A stretch of DNA of 64,000 bases from Mammaliicoccus stepanovicii. Its GTDB lineage: Bacteria; Bacillota; Bacilli; Staphylococcales; Staphylococcaceae. This document shows, in pieces, positions 1 to 10,609 of the stretch. The stretch covers positions 1 to 64,000 of the forward strand of contig NZ_PPQZ01000024.1 of NCBI RefSeq assembly GCF_002902525.1, read 5' to 3'. Under the pieces are notes generated by a model. It was not told where the DNA came from and made no database searches. It saw only the letters and a program-made list of their open reading frames with translations. Positions within the stretch are counted from its first letter, which is position 1. Each line of letters begins with the position of its first letter. The position numbers and the translations under genes are program-made.

Positions 1-40
1 GTTGGGCTTACGTTCCGCGAGAGTAGGACGTTGCCGGGCA
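1..40 (+). rRNA. rrf: 5S ribosomal RNA, 3' end (partial)
   Basis: The first 40 bases match the conserved 3' part of Firmicutes 5S rRNA: the segment gagagtaggacgttgcc followed by the closing gggca. The gene begins before the window, so this is the end of an rRNA operon whose 16S and 23S genes lie upstream. No tRNA follows before the terminator at 73-96. Confidence 0.85.
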
Positions 41-72
41 AGTAATAAAAATGGATGCGATGAGCCGCACTC

Positions 73-96
73 GAGACCTGTTAGGTCTCTTTTTTT
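73..96 (+). terminator. rRNA operon terminator
   Basis: Perfect 7-bp stem GAGACCT / AGGTCTC with a GTT loop, followed by seven T. It lies 33 bases after the 5S end and would stop the rRNA operon before pdxR, which is transcribed toward it. Confidence 0.85.
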
Positions 97-105
97 ATAT
101 AAATT

Positions 106-145
106 AAGCTATCCTTACATTATATATTTAATGTAAGGATAGCTT
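106..145. terminator. long hairpin downstream of pdxR
   Basis: A perfect 17-bp inverted repeat (left arm 106-122, right arm 129-145) with a 6-base loop directly follows the pdxR stop. It has no strong T run on either strand (the minus side continues AATTTATAT), but the long stem between two opposed transcription units suggests a transcription barrier or mRNA 3' end protection. Confidence 0.6.
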
Positions 146-150
146 TTATG

Positions 151-1545
151 TTATTTATCAGTTCTCCAGCATGTAATAAGTGCTTCAATATGGCTTTGAA
201 GATCTTTATTCTCTATACCACCGAAGCCTAATACGAAATGGGGGGTATCATCTCCTTTTTTAAACCGATAATGAGAGAGTGGTTTAATGTCAATACTGCA
301 TTCTTCTGCACGTTTAATGCATTCATCTAAAGTTAATCCATTTCTAACCGTAAGAATAAAGTGCATACCTGTTAGTTCTCCTGATACAGTAAAATGATTA
401 GGATATTTATGAAGCTCATTTATAATTGTATTTTTCTTGTGTCTATATATTTTCCTCATACGATTTAAATGTCTTTCAAAATGTCCTTCCTCCATAAATC
501 TACTCAGAATAAATTGTGTGTGTCTAGGTACTGTACCACCTTCTATGTTTGATTTTTCTTGATATTGTTTAAGTAACTTTTTAGGTAATACTGCATAAGC
601 AACTCGAATAGATGGAGATATTGACTTAGAAAATGTACTGACATAAATAACACTGTCCGTATTATCAATGCTTTGAAGCGCAGGAATAGGCTTTCCACTA
701 TATCTGAATTCTGAATCGTAGTCGTCTTCTATAATATAACGAGATGGCTTTTCAGAGGCCCATTTAATAAGCTGCGTTCTCCTCTTTAAATCCATAATCA
801 CGCCTGTTGGAAATTGATGACTAGGTGTAATATATACAATATCTTTGTTTGCTTTATTAATTTCTTCTATATCAATACCGTTTTTTCTTACAGAAATAAA
901 TTCAAAAGGGATGTGCTTTCTTTTCAGTAAATCACGAACTTGTTTATATAATGGATCTTCAATCATGTATGTAGCTGAAGCAATCGTATCCGTTATTATT
1001 GAAAGTAATTGTTCAGTTGAGGACCCTACGATAATCTGATCTGGAGAAGCATTTACGCCTCTACTATGAAAAATATAGTTTCTAATTTCTTTTCTTAAAC
1101 GATAATCACCTTGTTTATGTCCACTATCTAACATGTAAAGTTGTGCTTCATCGAAAGCCTCTTTAGCGTATTTTCTAAAAAGGCCGTTCGGAAAATGTGA
1201 TTGATCAACCGCACCAAGTTTAAAAGAATATTTAAAATGTCGTGGTTGGTGTTGAGTATCATTGGTTAATTTTGTTTTATACGTTACAGGTAGATTTACT
1301 ATATCATTTATATAGAAACCTGATCTATTTTTGCTGTATATATAGCCTTCATCTGCTAGTAATTGATATGCATGTTCAATTGTTGTTTGACTAACTGATA
1401 AATAATGGCTAAGTTGCCTCTTTGAGGGTAGCTTCTCGTCATGTTGTAACACGTTGTTTATAATGTTTTTCTTAATATTTTCATAAAGTTGTTTATATAT
1501 TGGTACATTAATATTTCTATTAATGTTAAACATAAGCATTTCCAT
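151..1545 (-). CDS. pdxR: PdxR, MocR/GntR-family regulator of vitamin B6 synthesis
   Basis: A 464-residue fusion of an N-terminal GntR winged helix (about residues 8-75) and a C-terminal aminotransferase-like domain. The PLP-lysine region reads STFSKSISPS and a DDYDSEFRY motif precedes it. In this family PLP binding controls DNA binding, and the protein usually activates pdxST. The divergent position next to pdxS fits. I chose the ATG at 1545 because a GGAGG lies five bases before it; the in-frame ATG at 1557 overlaps that ribosome site. Assignment to PdxR rather than another MocR regulator rests on context. Confidence 0.88.
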   Translation of the reverse strand: MEMLMFNINRNINVPIYKQLYENIKKNIINNVLQHDEKLPSKRQLSHYLSVSQTTIEHAYQLLADEGYIYSKNRSGFYINDIVNLPVTYKTKLTNDTQHQPRHFKYSFKLGAVDQSHFPNGLFRKYAKEAFDEAQLYMLDSGHKQGDYRLRKEIRNYIFHSRGVNASPDQIIVGSSTEQLLSIITDTIASATYMIEDPLYKQVRDLLKRKHIPFEFISVRKNGIDIEEINKANKDIVYITPSHQFPTGVIMDLKRRTQLIKWASEKPSRYIIEDDYDSEFRYSGKPIPALQSIDNTDSVIYVSTFSKSISPSIRVAYAVLPKKLLKQYQEKSNIEGGTVPRHTQFILSRFMEEGHFERHLNRMRKIYRHKKNTIINELHKYPNHFTVSGELTGMHFILTVRNGLTLDECIKRAEECSIDIKPLSHYRFKKGDDTPHFVLGFGGIENKDLQSHIEALITCWRTDK

Positions 1546-1651
1546 AAGTTCCTCCATTAACTGACCACTAAATATTTATTAAATGTGGCACTTTTACCAG
1601 TTCAGAATTTAGTATAACCTACTAGTAAGCGTTTTAAAAGGAGGAATATTA
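1546..1651. promoter_or_regulatory. divergent pdxR/pdxS control region
   Basis: This 106-bp spacer holds both start regions. The + strand has TATAAC (1613-1618) as a possible pdxS -10 and AAGGAGG (about 1639-1645) as ribosome site. GTGG-type boxes recur: TTTAGTGGTCAG on the minus strand (1561-1572), AAATGTGGCAC on the plus strand (1581-1591) and AAAGTGCCAC overlapping it in reverse. They resemble boxes reported for PdxR in other Gram-positives (AAAGTGG-type), so they are candidate operators; the exact site is inference. Confidence 0.45.
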
Positions 1652-2539
1652 ATGTCTAAAATAACAGGTTCAGATAAAGTAAAAAGAGGTATGGCAGAAA
1701 TGCAAAAAGGTGGCGTCATTATGGACGTTGTCAATGCAGAACAAGCGAAGTTAGCAGAAGAAGCAGGTGCTGTAGCAGTTATGGCATTAGAAAGAGTACC
1801 ATCTGATATAAGAGCGGCAGGTGGCGTAGCTAGAATGGCAGACCCACGCATTGTAGAAGAAGTTATGAATGCTGTTTCTATACCAGTTATGGCTAAGGGG
1901 AGAATTGGTCATATAACTGAAGCACGTATATTAGAGTCAATGGGTGTAGACTATATAGATGAATCAGAAGTACTTACGCCAGCAGACGAAGAATATCATT
2001 TAAAGAAAGATGATTTTACAGTACCTTTTGTTTGTGGATGTCGTAATTTAGGAGAAGCAGCAAGAAGAATTGGTGAAGGTGCTGCAATGTTACGTACAAA
2101 AGGTGAGCCAGGTACAGGTAATATCGTAGAAGCAGTTAGACATATGAGACAAGTTAATAGTGAAGTGCGTAAATTAGTGGTTATGAGTGATGATGAAATC
2201 ATGACTGAAGCTAAAAATATTGGTGCACCTTATGAAATTTTGAAAGAAATTAAAACATTAGGTCGTTTACCTGTTGTTAACTTTGCAGCAGGTGGAGTAG
2301 CAACACCAGCAGATGCAGCTTTAATGATGGAATTAGGTGCAGATGGTGTGTTTGTAGGATCTGGAATCTTTAAATCAGAAGCACCAGAAAAGTTTGCTAA
2401 AGCAATTGTACAAGCAACAACACATTTCCAAGATTATAAATTAATTGCAGAACTATCTAAAGAATTAGGTCCAGCAATGAAAGGCTTAGATATTAATCAA
2501 TTATCTTTAGAAGAGCGTATGCAAGAGCGAGGATGGTAA
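1652..2539 (+). CDS. pdxS: pyridoxal 5'-phosphate synthase subunit PdxS
   Basis: PdxS builds pyridoxal 5'-phosphate from ribose 5-phosphate, glyceraldehyde 3-phosphate and ammonia in the DXP-independent route. The 295-residue barrel keeps the catalytic set Asp25, Lys82 (MAKGRIGH) and Lys150 (TKGEPGTGN). It is normal length, preceded by a strong AAGGAGG site, and followed one base later by pdxT, which supplies ammonia. Twelve PdxS and twelve PdxT usually form one complex, so coupled translation makes sense. Confidence 0.98.
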   Translation: MSKITGSDKVKRGMAEMQKGGVIMDVVNAEQAKLAEEAGAVAVMALERVPSDIRAAGGVARMADPRIVEEVMNAVSIPVMAKGRIGHITEARILESMGVDYIDESEVLTPADEEYHLKKDDFTVPFVCGCRNLGEAARRIGEGAAMLRTKGEPGTGNIVEAVRHMRQVNSEVRKLVVMSDDEIMTEAKNIGAPYEILKEIKTLGRLPVVNFAAGGVATPADAALMMELGADGVFVGSGIFKSEAPEKFAKAIVQATTHFQDYKLIAELSKELGPAMKGLDINQLSLEERMQERGW

Positions 2540-2540
2540 T

Positions 2541-3119
2541 ATGAGAATAGGCGTTCTAGGCTTACAAGGTGCTATTAGAGAGCATCTGAATCATATTAAT
2601 CATGCTGGTCATGAAGGTATCGTAATAAAGAAGGTTGAACAACTAGAAGGTATAGATGGACTAGTGTTACCTGGTGGTGAATCTACTACTATGAGAAGGT
2701 TAATGGATTTATATGGTTTTACAGAGGCACTTAGAGAGAGTGAGATACCTATGTATGGCACATGTGCAGGTCTTATATTACTTGCAACAGAAGTTGTCTC
2801 TCAAGAAAGCCACTTAAATAAATTAGATGTATGTGTTGAAAGAAATTCATTTGGAAGACAAGTGGATAGTTTCGAGCAATTTTTAGAAGTAAAAGGTATA
2901 GAAGAGAAGGTTAATGCAGTATTTATTAGAGCACCTCATATTGAATATGTGAATGACGGTGTGGAAATCTTATCTAAAGTAGAAGATAGAATAGTTGCCG
3001 TTCGACAAAATCAATATTTAGGTATTTCATTTCATCCAGAGTTAACAGATGATTATAAAATTATGAAATATTTTATTGAAGAAATTGTAGCGCAATATCA
3101 AACAGAATATATTAAATAA
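2541..3119 (+). CDS. pdxT: pyridoxal 5'-phosphate synthase glutaminase PdxT
   Basis: A class I glutamine amidotransferase of 192 residues that releases ammonia from glutamine for PdxS. The catalytic triad is visible: Cys75 in GTCAG, His165 and Glu167 in FHPEL. The oxyanion/glutamine site LPGGEST is at about residues 43-49. The start lies one base after the pdxS stop, with the ribosome site inside the pdxS end, so the two are co-transcribed and coupled. A strong terminator follows. Confidence 0.98.
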   Translation: MRIGVLGLQGAIREHLNHINHAGHEGIVIKKVEQLEGIDGLVLPGGESTTMRRLMDLYGFTEALRESEIPMYGTCAGLILLATEVVSQESHLNKLDVCVERNSFGRQVDSFEQFLEVKGIEEKVNAVFIRAPHIEYVNDGVEILSKVEDRIVAVRQNQYLGISFHPELTDDYKIMKYFIEEIVAQYQTEYIK

Positions 3120-3120
3120 A

Positions 3121-3151
3121 AAAACACGAGACTTTACGCGTCTCGTGTTTT
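3121..3151. terminator. bidirectional terminator between pdxT and nupC
   Basis: Perfect 12-bp stem AAAACACGAGAC / GTCTCGTGTTTT with a 7-base loop. It has T runs on the + side and matching A runs on the left side, so it can end both pdxST (plus) and nupC (minus). Confidence 0.92.
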
Positions 3152-3158
3152 TTATATC

Positions 3159-4379
3159 TTACAAGAAGAATCCTGCAATTGTAGCTGAGATAAATGATAC
3201 AAGCGTTGCACCGAATAATAATTTAATACCGAAGCGAGCAACTGTATTTCCTTGTTCATCATTTAATGATTTAACGGCACCAGCAATTATACCGATGGAT
3301 CCAAAGTTTGCAAATGAAACTAAGAATACTGAAATAATACCTGTAGCACGTTTAGAAAGTTCTGCATCTGGAAGTAATCCCATAGCAACAAATTCGTTAG
3401 ATAATAGCTTAGTAGCCATAATACTTCCTGCCTCTACAGCATCACTCCAAGGAATCCCTGCAATGAATGCAAGCGGTGCAAATACAAATCCGATTAATGT
3501 TTGGAAGTCCCAATCAATTGAGCCACCTGAAACTGTATGAAGGATATTTCCTGTTAAGCCATTTAATAATCCGATTAATGCAACATAACCAATCAACATA
3601 GCTGCAACAATTACAGCAACTTTAAAGCCGTCTAGAATATATTCACCTAACATTTCGAAGAATGATTGTTTATGTTCACCCTCTTCAATAATGATGTCAT
3701 CTTTGTCAGGATCAACCGTATAAGGGTTAATAATAGATGCAATAATAAAACCGCCAAATAAGTTTAACACGACAGCTGTAACAACGTATCTCGGTTCTAC
3801 CATAGTGAAGTAAGCACCGATAATAGAAGCTGAGACTGTTGACATAGCAGAAGCAGTCAATGTGTACATACGATTTTTAGGAATAAAAGGAAGTTGTTTC
3901 TTGATTGAAATAAAAACTTCAGATTGTCCTAAAATTGCAGATGCAACAGCATTATATGATTCTAATTTCCCCATACCATTTACTTTTGAAATGATAAAGC
4001 CTAAATATTTTATGATAAACGGCAATATTTTTGTATATTGAAGTATACCAATTAAAGCTGAAACTAACACGATTGGTAGAAGAACGTTTAGGAAGAAAAC
4101 GTTTGTTGGTTGCTTAGATTTAGGATCTAAGTTGGCCATTCCACCAAATACGAAGTTAACACCTTCCATTGCTTTCATAATAATATAGTTAAATCCCTCA
4201 GACAACTTACCTACGAAGTAGATACCCCCAGTTGTTTTTAAGAGTAAAAATGCAAATATAAATTGTATAACAATCATGATACCTATGTATTTCCATTTTA
4301 CGCTTTTTTTATCTGAACTTACGAGCCATGCTAAGGCTAAGAATAGTAAGATTCCGATAATCCCGATAATAATATGCAT
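3159..4379 (-). CDS. nupC: NupC-type concentrative nucleoside transporter
   Basis: A 406-residue membrane protein of the concentrative nucleoside transporter family, which imports nucleosides with H+ or Na+. About eight or more hydrophobic segments are visible, beginning with IIIGIIGILLFLALAWLV. Family motifs include GQSEVFISIKKQLP, MSTVSASIIGAY and a C-terminal VSFANFGSIGIIAGAVK. The chosen ATG (4379) has an AAAGGTG ribosome site upstream; the reading frame runs 16 codons further but without one. A cre-like sequence lies at 4448-4461, with two mismatches. Substrate range is not readable from sequence. Confidence 0.92.
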   Translation of the reverse strand: MHIIIGIIGILLFLALAWLVSSDKKSVKWKYIGIMIVIQFIFAFLLLKTTGGIYFVGKLSEGFNYIIMKAMEGVNFVFGGMANLDPKSKQPTNVFFLNVLLPIVLVSALIGILQYTKILPFIIKYLGFIISKVNGMGKLESYNAVASAILGQSEVFISIKKQLPFIPKNRMYTLTASAMSTVSASIIGAYFTMVEPRYVVTAVVLNLFGGFIIASIINPYTVDPDKDDIIIEEGEHKQSFFEMLGEYILDGFKVAVIVAAMLIGYVALIGLLNGLTGNILHTVSGGSIDWDFQTLIGFVFAPLAFIAGIPWSDAVEAGSIMATKLLSNEFVAMGLLPDAELSKRATGIISVFLVSFANFGSIGIIAGAVKSLNDEQGNTVARFGIKLLFGATLVSFISATIAGFFL

Positions 4380-4492
4380 AATACACACACCTTTCCCAAT
4401 GTAATTCTCTCTTGAATAACCTATCATATATCATAACTTATTTTTAATGAAAGCGGTACAATAATTTAAAAAAACTTTAAGAAACAAATTAA

Positions 4493-4540
4493 TTGAAATA
4501 ATAAACTTCACAACATATAATATAGTCAAAGAAGGTCAAA
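4493..4540 (+). promoter_or_regulatory. ctsR operon promoter with CtsR operator
   Basis: TTGAAA (4493-4498), a 17-bp spacer and TATAAT (4516-4521) form a near-ideal SigA promoter. Immediately downstream lies AGTCAAA-GAA-GGTCAAA (4524-4540), the direct heptad repeat recognised by CtsR. The operator covers the transcription start, which explains repression, and it sits directly before the AGAGGTG ribosome site of ctsR, giving autoregulation. Confidence 0.93.
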
Positions 4541-4553
4541 AGAGGTGATGTTT

Positions 4554-5015
4554 ATGCACAACATGTCTGATATTATTGAAAGATACTTAAAGCAACTATT
4601 GGAAGAAGCTCAAGATAATGCTGTTGAAATAAAGAGAGCACATATTGCTGAAAAGTTTGACTGTGTTCCTTCCCAATTAAATTACGTTATTAAAACTAGA
4701 TTTACAAATGAACATGGTTATTCTATTGAAAGTAAAAGAGGTGGCGGAGGATACATTCGCATATCTAAGGTAGAGACGAATAGCCAATCAGCATTTATAC
4801 AACATTTGTTAGAGTTAATCGGTGATCAAATTTCTCAGGCAAATGCATTTAGAATTCTAGATGGTTTATATGAGAATAATTTAATAACAGATAGAGAGAA
4901 AAAAATGATCGTTCAAACGATTCATAGAGATACATTACAAATAGAAATACCATATCGAGATATAATACGAGCAAATATATTGAAAAGAATACTAGCCGTT
5001 ATACATTATAGTTAA
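4554..5015 (+). CDS. ctsR: CtsR, class III heat-shock repressor
   Basis: A 153-residue winged-helix repressor of clp protease genes. The signature [23 protein letters not shown] region (about residues 40-65) contains the DNA-contacting glycine-rich wing that also senses heat in this family. The C-terminal half mediates dimerisation and McsB contact. The start MHNMSDII at 4554 lies six bases after AGAGGTG and matches the family N-terminus. First gene of ctsR-mcsA-mcsB-clpC; its own operator lies upstream. Confidence 0.98.
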   Translation: MHNMSDIIERYLKQLLEEAQDNAVEIKRAHIAEKFDCVPSQLNYVIKTRFTNEHGYSIESKRGGGGYIRISKVETNSQSAFIQHLLELIGDQISQANAFRILDGLYENNLITDREKKMIVQTIHRDTLQIEIPYRDIIRANILKRILAVIHYS

Positions 5016-5029
5016 AAAGGAGTGACAGT

Positions 5030-5566
5030 ATGCTTTGTGAAATCTGTGGTAAAGAAGAAGCGACGATTCAATTAACATCTACTGGAAAAAAACATAATAC
5101 AGAACAATGGATTTGTAAAAGTTGTGCTTCTGAACATTTTTATTTTCAAGATGATCAAATGAATGATCAAAATTTAGACCAAGAATTTGTAGTGAATCAA
5201 TTTTTACAATATCTTGTAGGAAAACATGGCATTAATTTTAAACAAGTTCAGCCACAAGAAGAGAAGCACTGTCCAACATGTGGTATGACGTTACCTGATA
5301 TAGCTAAAGTTGGTAAATTTGGATGTCATGATTGTTACGAAACATTCAAAGATGATGTACCTCAAATTATTAGACGCGTTCAAGCAGGTAGTGGAGAACA
5401 TACCGGTAAAATTCCGGTTTCTTCAAGAAGTAAAATCCAGCTTAAACAGCAAATTGCTGAAAAAGAAAAAATGCTTCAAGAATTAATAGAGGAACAAGCA
5501 TTTGAAGATGCCGCAGTTGTAAGAGACGAAATTAAAGCTTTGAAAGCAGAAGGTGAGGTCAAGTAA
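5030..5566 (+). CDS. mcsA: McsA, zinc-finger activator of arginine kinase McsB
   Basis: McsA partners McsB and modulates CtsR and ClpC. The 178-residue protein shows an N-terminal CxxC pair (Cys3, Cys6), a second CxxC near residue 30, then HCPTCGM and FGCHDCYE, together forming zinc fingers. The C-terminus (about 140-175) is a UVR-type coiled coil, EKMLQELIEEQAFEDAAVVR. It starts 15 bases after ctsR behind AAAGGAG and ends directly against mcsB, so all are one transcript. Confidence 0.97.
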   Translation: MLCEICGKEEATIQLTSTGKKHNTEQWICKSCASEHFYFQDDQMNDQNLDQEFVVNQFLQYLVGKHGINFKQVQPQEEKHCPTCGMTLPDIAKVGKFGCHDCYETFKDDVPQIIRRVQAGSGEHTGKIPVSSRSKIQLKQQIAEKEKMLQELIEEQAFEDAAVVRDEIKALKAEGEVK

Positions 5567-6571
5567 ATGGAAGAACATATTAATGAACATATTAGTGATT
5601 GGATGAAAGAAAAAACAGATACCCCAATTATAATGAGTTCAAGAATAAGACTTGCACGTAACCTTCAAGATGAAGTTCATCCGCTCAAATATGATGATGA
5701 TCAAATAGGAAACAGAGTTATAGAAAAAGTGACAAATGCATTATCTGATTTAAAGCTAGTTCGATTATCAGATTTATCAGATCTTGAAAAAAACCAACTC
5801 GTATTCAAACATTTAATAAGTCCAGCACTGACTAAACAAGATACGGGAGCGGTATTATTAAATGAAGAAGAGTCGACGAGTGTAATGATAAATGAGGAAG
5901 ATCACGTAAGAATTCAAGTCATGGGGAATAACCTTGTATTGAAGGAACTTTATGATGTAGCTTCCAAAGTAGATGATGAATTAGATAAACATTTAACGAT
6001 ATCTTATGACGAGAAGCATGGCTTTCTAACAACTTGTCCTACTAATATAGGAACTGGATTACGTGCAAGTGTGATGTTGCATTTACCAGGCTTAAGCATT
6101 ATGAAACGAATGAAACGAATTGGACAAGCGATAAATAGGTTTGGTTACACTATTAGAGGCATATATGGTGAAGGAACAGGTGCATTAGGTCATGTTTATC
6201 AAATATCTAATCAATTAACATTAGGTAAAACTGAACAAGAAATTATTGAAGATTTAACGCAAATAGTAGAGCAAATTATAAGTGAAGAAGAGCAAATTAG
6301 AAGCAGGTTAAATAGATTCAATCATATGGAAACTAAAGATAGAGTGCATCGTGCAGCAGGTATACTTAAATCGGCACAATTAATATCTGTCGAAGAAGCT
6401 TCATTAAGGTTAAGTGAAATGAAACTGGGTATAGATTTAGGATACATTGAGCATGATGATTTTAATTTTGATCATTTAATGGTTACAATACAGACACCGT
6501 TCTTTGAAGATGAAGAATCTAAACAATCAGTGGATGAAAAACGAGCTACATTTTTAAGAGAACATATATAA
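5567..6571 (+). CDS. mcsB: McsB protein-arginine kinase
   Basis: A 334-residue phosphagen-kinase-fold enzyme that phosphorylates arginines on CtsR and on proteins destined for ClpCP. The ATP-binding arginine motif SSRIRLARN is at about residues 25-33, and the family signature [15 protein letters not shown], with the catalytic-loop cysteine, near residue 165. The ATG abuts the mcsA stop with no gap, and the ribosome site (GGTGAGG) lies inside mcsA. Normal length. Confidence 0.97.
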   Translation: MEEHINEHISDWMKEKTDTPIIMSSRIRLARNLQDEVHPLKYDDDQIGNRVIEKVTNALSDLKLVRLSDLSDLEKNQLVFKHLISPALTKQDTGAVLLNEEESTSVMINEEDHVRIQVMGNNLVLKELYDVASKVDDELDKHLTISYDEKHGFLTTCPTNIGTGLRASVMLHLPGLSIMKRMKRIGQAINRFGYTIRGIYGEGTGALGHVYQISNQLTLGKTEQEIIEDLTQIVEQIISEEEQIRSRLNRFNHMETKDRVHRAAGILKSAQLISVEEASLRLSEMKLGIDLGYIEHDDFNFDHLMVTIQTPFFEDEESKQSVDEKRATFLREHI

Positions 6572-6590
6572 ATAAATAGGAGGTTAGTTT

Positions 6591-9053
6591 ATGCTATTCG
6601 GTAGATTAACAGAACGTGCCCAACGTGTATTGGCGCACGCACAAGAAGAAGCAATGAGATTAAATCATTCAAATATAGGTACAGAGCATTTATTATTAGG
6701 CTTAATGAAAGAACCAGAAGGCATTGCGGCGAAAGTACTAGATGCTTTTGGTATAACAGAAGAAAAAGTCACAAAAGAAGTTGAAAACTTAATCGGCCAA
6801 GGCCAAGAACAAGTTGGTGCTATTCACTATACACCACGAGCTAAAAAAGTCATTGAACTATCAATGGATGAGGCAAGAAAGTTAAATCACACTTTCGTTG
6901 GAACAGAACATCTACTTCTCGGATTAATTCGTGAAAATGAAGGCGTTGCGGCTAGAGTTTTTGCTAATTTAGATTTAAATATTACGAAAGCTAGAGCACA
7001 AGTTGTGAAATCACTAGGCAGTCCAGAACAAGGTTCTAAAAATGCCCAAACAACAAAAAACCAAGCGACACCTACTCTAGATGGATTAGCGAGAGATTTA
7101 ACAGTTATTGCTCAAGATGGTACTTTAGATCCAGTTGTTGGACGTTCTGATGAAATTACACGTGTAATTGAAGTGTTAAGTAGAAGAACTAAAAACAACC
7201 CTGTATTAATTGGTGAGCCAGGTGTAGGTAAAACTGCAATAGTAGAAGGTTTAGCACAAGCTATCATTCAAAATGAAGTGCCTGAAACGTTAAAAGGTAA
7301 ACGTGTTATGTCATTAGATATGGGTACAGTTGTTGCAGGTACGAAATATCGAGGCGAATTTGAAGAAAGATTGAAAAAAGTAATGGAAGAAATTCATCAA
7401 GCAGGTAATATTGTTCTATTTATTGATGAGCTTCACACATTAATTGGTGCTGGTGGCGCTGAAGGTGCAATTGATGCATCTAATATCTTAAAACCAGCAT
7501 TAGCACGAGGCGAACTACAATGTATAGGTGCTACTACATTAGATGAATACCGTAAATACATTGAAAAAGACGCTGCGTTAGAAAGAAGGTTCCAACCAGT
7601 TAAAGTAGAAGAACCTAATACTGAGGATTCTATTTCAATCTTAAAAGGCTTACGTGATCGCTATGAAGCACATCATAGAATCAATATTTCTGACGATGCA
7701 ATTGAAGCGGCAGTGAATATGAGTGATCGCTATATATCTGATAGATTCTTACCAGATAAAGCGATTGATTTAATAGATGAAGCAAGTTCAAAAGTTAGAC
7801 TAAGAAATTACACAACGCCGCCAAGTCTTAAAGAACTAGAAGCGGAATTAGAAACAGTTAAAAAAGAAAAGGATTCTGCTGTACATTCACAAGAATTTGA
7901 AAATGCAGCAAACTTGAGAGATAAACAAACTAAACTTGAAAAACAATTAGAAGATACAAAAAACGAATGGAAAAAAGCACAAGGTGAGAAAAACACATGT
8001 GTTACTGCTGAAGACATTGCAGTAGTAGTAGCAAACTGGACAGGCATACCGATTACTAAATTGAATGAAACAGAATCAGAAAGACTGTTAAATTTAGAAA
8101 CAATCTTACACGATCGCGTAATCGGCCAAAATAACGCTGTTCAATCAATTTCAAAAGCAGTAAGACGTGCAAGAGCAGGATTGAAAGATCCTAAGAGACC
8201 AATTGGTAGCTTTATCTTCTTAGGACCAACAGGTGTAGGTAAAACAGAACTTGCAAGAACATTAGCAGAAGCAATGTTTGGTGAAGAAGATGCAATGATT
8301 AGAGTTGACATGAGTGAGTTTATGGAAAAACATTCTGTCAGTCGATTAGTTGGTTCACCTCCAGGATATGTAGGTCATGATGATGGTGGTCAATTAACTG
8401 AGAATGTAAGACGTAAACCATATTCAGTTATTCTATTTGATGAAATAGAAAAAGCACACCCAGATGTATTCAATATCTTATTACAAGTATTAGATGACGG
8501 TCACTTAACAGATTCTAAAGGTCGTAAAGTAGACTTTAGAAACACAGTTATTATTATGACTTCAAATGTTGGTGCACAAGAGTTACAAAATTCTAAATTT
8601 GTTGGATTTGGTGCGAAAGAAAGTGGTCCTGACTATGAAACAATTAGAAAAACAATGATGGACGAACTAAAACAACAATTTAGACCTGAATTCTTAAACC
8701 GTGTGGATGACATTATCGTCTTCCATAAGTTGGAAAAAACACACTTAAAAGAAATTGTAGCTAAAATGGCTAACAACTTAACTAAACGTTTATCAGAACA
8801 AGGAATTCATATTACGTTATCAGATGCAGCTCAAGATAAAATTGCAGATGAAGGTTATGATCCTGAATACGGTGCTAGACCGTTAACTAGATCAATTCAA
8901 AAAAATGTAGAAGATAACTTAAGTGAATTGATTTTATCTGGTCAAGAATTAGTAGGTAAAGATGTTATCGTTGATTATAGAGACGATGAATTTAAATTTG
9001 ATTTATCTGATCATAAAGATGACAAAGCAAAAGAAGCGACTACTCAGTCATAG
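6591..9053 (+). CDS. clpC: ClpC, AAA+ unfoldase of the ClpCP protease
   Basis: An 820-residue Hsp100 ATPase that unfolds substrates for ClpP. Order: two N-terminal Clp repeats (1-145), first AAA+ domain with Walker [10 protein letters not shown] near residue 207 and Walker B LFIDELHT, a UVR-type middle domain (about 415-450) that binds MecA/McsB-type adaptors, and a second AAA+ domain with Walker [10 protein letters not shown] near 545. The ClpP-docking loop is KFVGFG. Last gene of the CtsR operon, 19 bases after mcsB with an AGGAGG site, and closed by a hairpin terminator. Confidence 0.98.
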   Translation: MLFGRLTERAQRVLAHAQEEAMRLNHSNIGTEHLLLGLMKEPEGIAAKVLDAFGITEEKVTKEVENLIGQGQEQVGAIHYTPRAKKVIELSMDEARKLNHTFVGTEHLLLGLIRENEGVAARVFANLDLNITKARAQVVKSLGSPEQGSKNAQTTKNQATPTLDGLARDLTVIAQDGTLDPVVGRSDEITRVIEVLSRRTKNNPVLIGEPGVGKTAIVEGLAQAIIQNEVPETLKGKRVMSLDMGTVVAGTKYRGEFEERLKKVMEEIHQAGNIVLFIDELHTLIGAGGAEGAIDASNILKPALARGELQCIGATTLDEYRKYIEKDAALERRFQPVKVEEPNTEDSISILKGLRDRYEAHHRINISDDAIEAAVNMSDRYISDRFLPDKAIDLIDEASSKVRLRNYTTPPSLKELEAELETVKKEKDSAVHSQEFENAANLRDKQTKLEKQLEDTKNEWKKAQGEKNTCVTAEDIAVVVANWTGIPITKLNETESERLLNLETILHDRVIGQNNAVQSISKAVRRARAGLKDPKRPIGSFIFLGPTGVGKTELARTLAEAMFGEEDAMIRVDMSEFMEKHSVSRLVGSPPGYVGHDDGGQLTENVRRKPYSVILFDEIEKAHPDVFNILLQVLDDGHLTDSKGRKVDFRNTVIIMTSNVGAQELQNSKFVGFGAKESGPDYETIRKTMMDELKQQFRPEFLNRVDDIIVFHKLEKTHLKEIVAKMANNLTKRLSEQGIHITLSDAAQDKIADEGYDPEYGARPLTRSIQKNVEDNLSELILSGQELVGKDVIVDYRDDEFKFDLSDHKDDKAKEATTQS

Positions 9054-9087
9054 TCAGTAAAGTCTAAAGGTAAATATTTAATTGAAC

Positions 9088-9131
9088 ACAAAAGTCCGCA
9101 ACCATATATGAATATGGTTTTGTGGGCTTTT
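9088..9131 (+). terminator. terminator of the ctsR-clpC operon
   Basis: An imperfect stem of about 17 bp, AAAAGTCCGCAACCATAT against ATATGGTTTTGTGGGCTTTT, with a short ATGA loop. The T run is modest (CTTTTATT), but the position, 35 bases after clpC and before the radA promoter, fits an operon end. Confidence 0.75.
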
Positions 9132-9160
9132 ATTATTGGGATGAAGTATATTAATTTGTT

Positions 9161-9189
9161 TTTACAGTCGGTGAAGTTTAAAATATAAA
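9161..9189 (+). promoter_or_regulatory. promoter upstream of radA
   Basis: TTTACA (9161-9166), a 17-bp spacer and TATAAA (9184-9189) form a plausible SigA promoter 28 bp before the radA start, between the clpC terminator and radA. Confidence 0.6.
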
Positions 9190-9216
9190 TAGTCAATTAA
9201 CTCGGAGGTAACATGA

Positions 9217-10587
9217 ATGGCAAAGAAGAAAGTAATATTTGAATGTTTAGCCTGTGGTCATCAGTCACCAAAATGGATGGGGAAATGTCCTAATTGTGGT
9301 GCTTGGAACCAAATGGAAGAATCGATAGAACATAAAGAAACGAAAGGTCCCAAAAATACCTTTAAATCAGATGCGCCAGCTCAAAAAGTCGAAAAACTTA
9401 AAGATATTAAAGAGGAAGATACACCTAGAATTAAAACGAAAATCAATGAATTTAATAGAGTGTTAGGTGGCGGAATCGTAGAAGGTTCACTTGTCTTAAT
9501 TGGAGGGGATCCAGGTATAGGTAAATCAACTTTATTATTACAAATATCTGCAGCGCTATCTCAAAACAAAAACGTGTTATATGTTTCAGGAGAAGAATCA
9601 GTAAGACAAACAAAACTAAGAGCAGAAAGATTAGTTGAAGATTCAGGAGAACTAAATGTATATGCTGAAACAAATTTAGAAATTATACATAGTATGGTTC
9701 AAAAAATTAAACCAGATTTGTTAATTATCGACTCTATTCAAACGGTGTATCACCCGGAAGTGACATCGGCTCCTGGTTCTGTTTCACAAGTAAGAGAGTG
9801 TACTCAAAATTTAATGCATATCGCTAAACAAATGAACATCGCTACGTTTATAGTTGGTCATGTTACTAAAGATGGTCAAATAGCTGGACCAAGATTGTTA
9901 GAACATATGGTGGATACAGTATTGTATTTCGAAGGAGATACACATCATGCATACCGTATATTAAGAGCAGTGAAAAACCGTTTTGGATCAACAAACGAAA
10001 TGGGTATTTTTGAAATGAAGCAAACTGGATTGAATGAAGTTAAAAACCCTTCAGAAATGTTTTTGGAAGAACGTTCAAAACATGTTGCAGGTTCAACGAT
10101 AGTTGCTACAATGGAAGGTACTCGTCCTATATTGGTAGAGGTACAAGCGTTAGTTACACCAACGACATTTCATAATCCAAGAAGAATGGCAACAGGTATA
10201 GATCACAATCGTTTGAGCTTACTCATGGCAGTCTTAGAGAAGAAAGAAAATTTCTTGCTACAACAACAAGATGCTTATATCAAAATTGCTGGTGGTGTTA
10301 AACTAAGCGAACCTGCAGTAGACTTAAGTATTATTATCGCAATTGCTTCAAGTTTCCAAGATAAGCCAACAAAAGGAGACGATTGCTTTGTTGGTGAAGT
10401 TGGATTAACAGGTGAAGTTAGAAGAGTTGCAAGAATTGACCAACGTGTTCAAGAAGCGGCTAAATTAGGATTTAAACGTATCATCATTCCTAAGAATAAT
10501 ATTAAAGGACTAGAATTCCCAGAAGGGACAGAAGTAATAGGTGTATCAACTACGAGAGAAGCATTAAAGATAGCTTTTAGTGTCTGA
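9217..10587 (+). CDS. radA: RadA, DNA repair and recombination ATPase
   Basis: RadA drives branch migration in homologous recombination. The 456-residue protein has a four-cysteine zinc finger (Cys10, Cys13, Cys24, Cys27), a RecA-like core with Walker [11 protein letters not shown] (about 96-105), the RadA signature KNRFG near residue 254, and a C-terminal Lon-like domain. The start lies seven bases after GGAGGT. It has its own promoter and leads into the downstream yacL-ispD-ispF-gltX run. Confidence 0.97.
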   Translation: MAKKKVIFECLACGHQSPKWMGKCPNCGAWNQMEESIEHKETKGPKNTFKSDAPAQKVEKLKDIKEEDTPRIKTKINEFNRVLGGGIVEGSLVLIGGDPGIGKSTLLLQISAALSQNKNVLYVSGEESVRQTKLRAERLVEDSGELNVYAETNLEIIHSMVQKIKPDLLIIDSIQTVYHPEVTSAPGSVSQVRECTQNLMHIAKQMNIATFIVGHVTKDGQIAGPRLLEHMVDTVLYFEGDTHHAYRILRAVKNRFGSTNEMGIFEMKQTGLNEVKNPSEMFLEERSKHVAGSTIVATMEGTRPILVEVQALVTPTTFHNPRRMATGIDHNRLSLLMAVLEKKENFLLQQQDAYIKIAGGVKLSEPAVDLSIIIAIASSFQDKPTKGDDCFVGEVGLTGEVRRVARIDQRVQEAAKLGFKRIIIPKNNIKGLEFPEGTEVIGVSTTREALKIAFSV

Positions 10588-10609
10588 TTAACCATTAGGA
10601 GGTTAACGA

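Noticed and set aside
4448-4461. cre site controlling nupC
   Set aside because: TGAAAGCGGTACAA misses two consensus positions and no clear nupC promoter could be placed relative to it; kept only as a remark.
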